Source: Diadema setosum (Eukaryota; Echinodermata; Echinoidea; Diadematoida; Diadematidae). From it: a DNA stretch of 64,000 nt. The stretch is taken from the NCBI RefSeq assembly GCF_964275005.1, contig NC_092695.1, positions 7,345,832-7,409,831 of the forward strand. Reading direction: 5' to 3'. The translations under genes were made by a program, and so were the position numbers. Below, piece after piece: positions 40,701-46,700 of the stretch; the stretch's first letter is position 1, and every line of letters begins with the position of its first letter. The notes under the pieces were generated by a model that had not been told where the DNA came from, made no database searches, and worked only from the letters and a program-made list of their open reading frames with translations.

Positions 40701-43700
40701 CTCACGAAAACGGAAAGAAAATATCCTCAGATCGAGCGAGAAGCGTTAGCAATCATATTCGCGCTTCGCAAGTTCTACATGTACATCTATGGCCGCAGGT
40801 TTACGCTTATTACCGATAATAAGCCGCTCACAGCATTGCTAGGCCCGTACAAGAGTTTGCCTACATTAGCAGCGGAACGCATGCAAAGATGGGCTATGTA
40901 CCTCGCAGGTTTTGATTACGAGATACGCTACCGCACATCAAAGGCCAATGCAAATGCAGACTGCTTTTCAAGGCTACCGGACTCAAACGAGAAACGCGAA
41001 GGTCGTGAACCAGGAAATGTTTCGGTTTGTCATGTGGACATGCTACCGACAACACACGAGGAATTGCGTAATGCAACGCGCAAAGACCCGATCTTGTCCA
41101 AAGTGCTCAGATATACTTTGGATGGATGGCCAAAGCAGCTACCTACAGAAGAAAGCGAGCTAAAGACATTCTTCATGCGTAGAACAGAAATCACAATCGA
41201 GCAAGGCATACTCATGTGGGGAATGCGAATCATCATCCCTCACAAAATGCAGAAGGCAGTCCTTGCGGAATTGCATCAAGGACATCTCGGAGTAGTAAAA
41301 ATGAAATCAATCGCACGAAGCTACGTATGGTGGCCGCACCTCGATTCCCAGATCGAGGAATGCACAAAGCGATGCGAAACATGTCAGGTTGTGCAAAATC
41401 AGCCAGCGCAAACACTCTTACATCCATGGATTCCAGCGTCCAAACCGATGGAAAGAATCCATGTGGACTTTGCCGGACCATTCGAAGGTCTCACCTACAT
41501 GGTCATAGTAGACGCATACTCGAAATGGCCAGAGGTATTCATCATGCCGAGTATCACATCAGAGCGCACCATTGATACTCTCCGAAGCGTATTTGCTAGG
41601 TATGGACTACCACAAATCATCGTAACTGACAACGGAAGTCAGTTCACCTCCGCTGAATTCCAAGAGTTTGTACACATGAACGGCATAAAGCACAAGCGCA
41701 GCGCACCGTACCATCCGAGTACAAATGGTCAAGCAGAGCGTTTTGTCCAGACACTCAAACAGTCCATGCGCGCCTCAAGATCTGATGGAGGATCTGCACA
41801 AGCGAAGCTAGATAGATTCTTGCTGGCCTACCGCAATGCAGCACATAGTGTCACGGGGGAATCACCTGCTTCACTCTTCATGAAAAGGCAGTTGCGCATG
41901 AGACTGGATAACTTGCGTCCTAACATCGAACGTCGATATGCTGAACAGCTGCATTACCAGGCATCTCTCAGAGATAAGCGCAGCAAAGCAATCAAAATGC
42001 GCGAGTTTGCAGTAGGACAATCCATACTCGCTAGGGACTACACAGGAAAGCGTAAATGGGTCCCGGGAGTGGTTGTAGAGAGAGAAGGTCCGCTCATGTA
42101 CAAAGTACAAGTACAAACAGGATTTTGGAGAAGGCATGTAGATCAGTTGCTTTCTAGATTAGAAACAGAAGAAGACTCACAAGATCAGAGTCAGTTAGGG
42201 AACAAAGAGTTTGATCCTACACGAGACCCAGACAGTTCAAGACCCAGCAGGTCTGTCTTAAGGGACACATTTGTCTTGCCTAGGTCTGTAGAAGAACATC
42301 CCTTGGGTTCTCAAAACACACCAGTTAGAGTACCTGAAACCTTATGTCAACAAGACACCGTAGATACTCAGAGTGAACCTGATGTACAAGGAGCTGAAGT
42401 AGAACAGTCTCCTACGCAAGTGTTGAGAAGGTCTCAGAGAAAGAGAAAACCACCAGATAGATTTTCTTTCTGAATAGAGGCGTAGAGGAGTTTGACACGA
42501 AGAAGGATGTTTAATCACAACTCAGTGATTAAGGAGTTAATTTTGGTGTTTAAATCATTCAGATGATTGTTGTTTCGATGTTAACAGAAAAAGGTGTTAT
42601 ATTTAGCTGGATATGAAGTAATATCCCGAGGTTTTTGGTTAAGTTTAGTAGTTTATGTACATACATTATCAGCAACAAAACAGATTACAGATGTTTTGTA
42701 TACAAGCAAATAAGTAACAACGGAATTACAAATGTTTTGAACAAGTATTCTGTGTCAGTTGAATGGACCATACATGTATATCCATTGCTGAAGATATTGA
42801 ACTGGTTACATATCGCATATCCACTCACCCCAAAAGTTTGATACAGTAGAAGTTATTCCGAATTTACATAGCAAACTGAGCATTGAGCTTATAATGTGAC
42901 ATTATTCATAAGGAAACGAATAATGCTATTTACTGGTTCTTTTACAGTTTTGTGATAATCAGGATCATTATACATACTGTGGAAAAAAAAAAGATAACTC
43001 AAACAACACGTGGAAGTTGAAGTTCATGTACTTTATTTTGTATGTTACAGAAAATATGATGTGAAATGTATGCATACAATTGCTGGAAAACAGCTTGTTT
43101 CGGTTAGTTGTGAGCAGTAGCCAAAAACAGAATTTTGTTATTATGTAAAGGATACTTTTTGCACTTTTTCGTCAACAAAACAAAAACGGAACAACGTTGC
43201 TGAAGTTCAAGTGACATTTGATTAGGATCACACAGTTGTGGGCTATATTTGTAAGTAAGAGACAATCTTTTTTGTGATGTCATGTTCTAATAACATGGTA
43301 CTGCAGATGTACACAACATTGTATTATGGAAACCCTCACACCGGATGTCAAAATACATTTTTGGATTGGCAGGGGGGAGAGTTGTTATGTATGATTATGC
43401 ACTGTTGGCTTGCCATAGTGTGGTTGCTATGACGACGGGCTCCGAATAAATGATGGCTACTAACGGGACGTGTCCGTGTCCATTGTCGTTTGTCACATAG
43501 TAAGAACGCAACACACTCCAACTTGGTATTACTGTCACTGTTATAACGATCAATATGACTGATTGACAATTTAAGTGACTTTTTTTTTCTTTTTCTTTTT
43601 TGACAGCCCACTTTGGCTGTTCTAGGGACCACTGTTGTTAATTATCCATTATCAAAACCAGTGTCATCATCATTATTAGCAGGAATATCGAACAACATAC

Positions 43701-46700
43701 ACTGTAAATATAGCATTCTTGCCTGTGTAGATATACCTCTCACTACATACACTGTACTGTCAAAATCAATCTGATACACAAAACATTGTAGATTTGCAAT
43801 AAAAATCATTTTTCTGCTGCAAAATTTGTAACAATGACAAAAAGAAAAAAAAAGACCAGTTGGCTGCAGACATTCCTAAACAGTGTACGACAGACATGAG
43901 GAGGATGAATGCTCTGGCTATAATTTCATGATTTAACATAAAACTACATGTATCATGTGCATCACTCACTAGCTTTTGAAACAGGCAGAGGCCTAGAGGT
44001 TGATCACTATTAAATTTATGTCAGGTAGCCCTCAAAGGAAAATGATACACTGTACTTCACCATGTAAACAGGGCAACAGGGTAAAAAGTGGGGGTAAAAA
44101 AAAAAAAAAAAAAAAAGAAAATAGGCATTGTAAAAATTTATTTCAATCCATACATGCAATCAATTGTCTCTTACAGCTGTATGTTAAATCTAAAATACAC
44201 TGTGTACAAGGTCTACATGTAAAAACTTCCTCTTTTCTTCACTTGGATGTGAAGGTACGTAAGGTACATAAGACTCTGTGTTTAAGATAATGAATAAAGG
44301 TATACGTATGAACAGACAGAGCAGCGGAAGTTCCATTAAAATCAGACAACTAATGAGGGAAATTATACAATGTACTGGTACATTAGTACCTGGTAGTTGG
44401 TTCAAGCTTAACATGGAGTAGAGTTTCAATTGTGACCCGCTACAACAAAAGGATCCTAAAGTCACTGACGGCCGAGCCAAGAAAATCGAGTTTGAAGTCA
44501 CATCATCAAAATTGGTCAAGTCAATTGGATTTCTCTTTTTGGCATAATTTTGTAGTCTAATGTTTTGTCTATCATCTGCCGAAATTTCGAAGCTAAATGA
44601 TCAAAGGAAAGGCAAGAAATAGGCATTTTTCTGGGCCATGATTTTCTGACTTTAAATGTGACAGAAACGTGTCCGAAGATTTGGATTTAGCGCCGCAGCT
44701 AGACTCCGCCCCCAGCAACGAGGAAGTGATCTTATTGGTCATTGCGTGGCATCCTGATTAGCGATTGGTCGTGCATAGACCGCTGGCGCTAAGCTTGAAT
44801 GAACATCGCGGAGGCCGCTAGGAGCATGCCTTCTATTGTCAAGCGGTGAAAACTGTCTCGCCTCCCCTTGATCATGATAGCGTCTGAAGAAAAACTTTGA
44901 AGGCGTTTTTCTCGAAACTCTGATTTCCTCAACCACTTGACATGCACTAATAAAATCATCGATATCTCCGCAACCAAGTACTTTTATGAGTTGTGCTATA
45001 TATGAAATTAAAGTAGAAGAGTAAGGGAATAACGTCATGCCATTTTCAGAAAATTGTGCTCCCCCGACTTTCGGATCCTTTTGTTGTACCAGGTCACAAT
45101 TAAATCTTTTAACTACAGAATGCAATAAAAGTAGTAGCTGCATACTGTACACATTACTTCTTAGAGTGCATAACAATTGTACAGGCAAAGATATGAAGGT
45201 GCCTACAACCAGTGCTGCAGATATAATTAGAAGCAGTGTGGTTTGGATTACAGAGAACATTACCAGCCTTTATACAAAATGTACTTTCTGAATGCTATTG
45301 AATGAATGGCTGATACTCAATTTCCATTATCACTCAATATCAGTCACAATGCAATAAGTCACTTCATGTCATGTCTGCATAATTAATGGTGATTAGCAAC
45401 CATCTCCCATATATCATGACAATGGTATGCTCTACACAGCTGACATGGGGTTTGGTGGTTGGTTGTGTATTCAGATGTCGTAAGCCTGGAGTCTTAATAA
45501 ATCAGTCATGAGTAAATACACAAACATAATGGCCATACAATTGTATGACCATGAACTATTGTACACTGTACATATGGCAGTAGTACCAAATGTACACAAG
45601 GGATAACCTATCAACGTCTGAGGTAATTTTGCTGCAGAATTTTGCATCATCTTGTCCTCAGTGAATTTACAATTCTTGAAGATGAAACTGGTTGACTTCA
45701 ATAAACCTGTGAAAAACCTTGCTAATTCGAGATACAGAGCTATAGGATTATCAAAAAATGCCAATCTGATATGAGGATCAATGTTACATATTCACTAAAA
45801 AAATCAAGAAGATTTAAATAATTTTTGCAACTTTAAAGCAAACAATGGCATGCTCACTGATATTTAGCAAATTATGGCTCACATTCAGAGAAATTTTTTT
45901 TTTTTACATTGCACACTGTATTTTGCATTATGAAACAGTACTTATGGAAATAATAGCAAAAATGATAATATCAGACAACACCAAACCATAATGTGGTTTC
46001 TGTGACACTATGGATTATTTTGAGAGAAACTGAGAGAAAACTGCACTTCCCGGTCAATTTGACTTTCCGTCAAATATAGTAAAGTGAAACAAACTACAGT
46101 TACATGTAAGCTTCTACTATACACAAATTTTTAGATGAGATGCAGTCACCTGTCCATAGAAAAAGTATCTAGTGGTCACCTGTGGTATACTGGCACTTTT
46201 ATGGCCATTGAAGAATCCCCTCCCCCAACCCCCACGCCCAAGAGAAAAGGAAAGTCAAACTCTGCCTAGCAAGTAAGCCACCTGTCTAGATAACACTAAC
46301 AGCCATGCAGTTACTTTTTTCAGTTTCCCTTGAATGGCTGCTATCGACAAGATTGATCGATACATCTTTAGTCCATAATGATAATAGAATACTTCAACAA
46401 TCACATCCCAAGTATCCCTCTCCTTTGATCTTTGTATACAAAGACATCATTGATAAATTCTTATTTCTTCCTTGTGACTTGACATAGAAAGGAAAATTTT
46501 GCAAAGATGCATTGTATGGAAAGAGATTAATGTATATAAATGTAATTTTTACTGTAGTTTGAATGTGATTGCGACCGTCAAGATGTTGCTATGCATTTCA
46601 AGCAAATTTCAGTGTCTGGCTAGGGAAACGAGTATTGCTCGTCAACATGTCAACTTTCACATAGAGTGGATTTTTTTTAATATTTTTTTTTTATAAAGTG

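Larger units (their letters stand above)
37904..43513 (+). mobile_element. Ty3/gypsy LTR retrotransposon, apparently complete
   Basis: A 5610-bp element bounded by two identical 131-bp LTRs (TG...CA) and a 5-bp target duplication, CACTC, at 37899-37903 and 43514-43518. It has a primer binding site, one Gag-Pol frame and a purine-rich tract before the 3' LTR. There is no envelope frame; 42474-43370 is a long untranslated stretch. Identical LTRs imply a very recent insertion. It lies in intron 2 of the TBC gene in antisense orientation, 22 bp past a palindromic TTAA element. Domain order (protease, RT, RNase H, integrase) and the tRNA-Ser primer site fit the mag/SURL lineage of Metaviridae. Confidence 0.96.

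Noticed and set aside
44739..45260. 173-codon minus-strand frame starting with a hydrophobic stretch
   Set aside because: Covers one end of the DNA element at 44431-45098, with no domain and no splice context; its relative at 25338-25500 lacks the frame.
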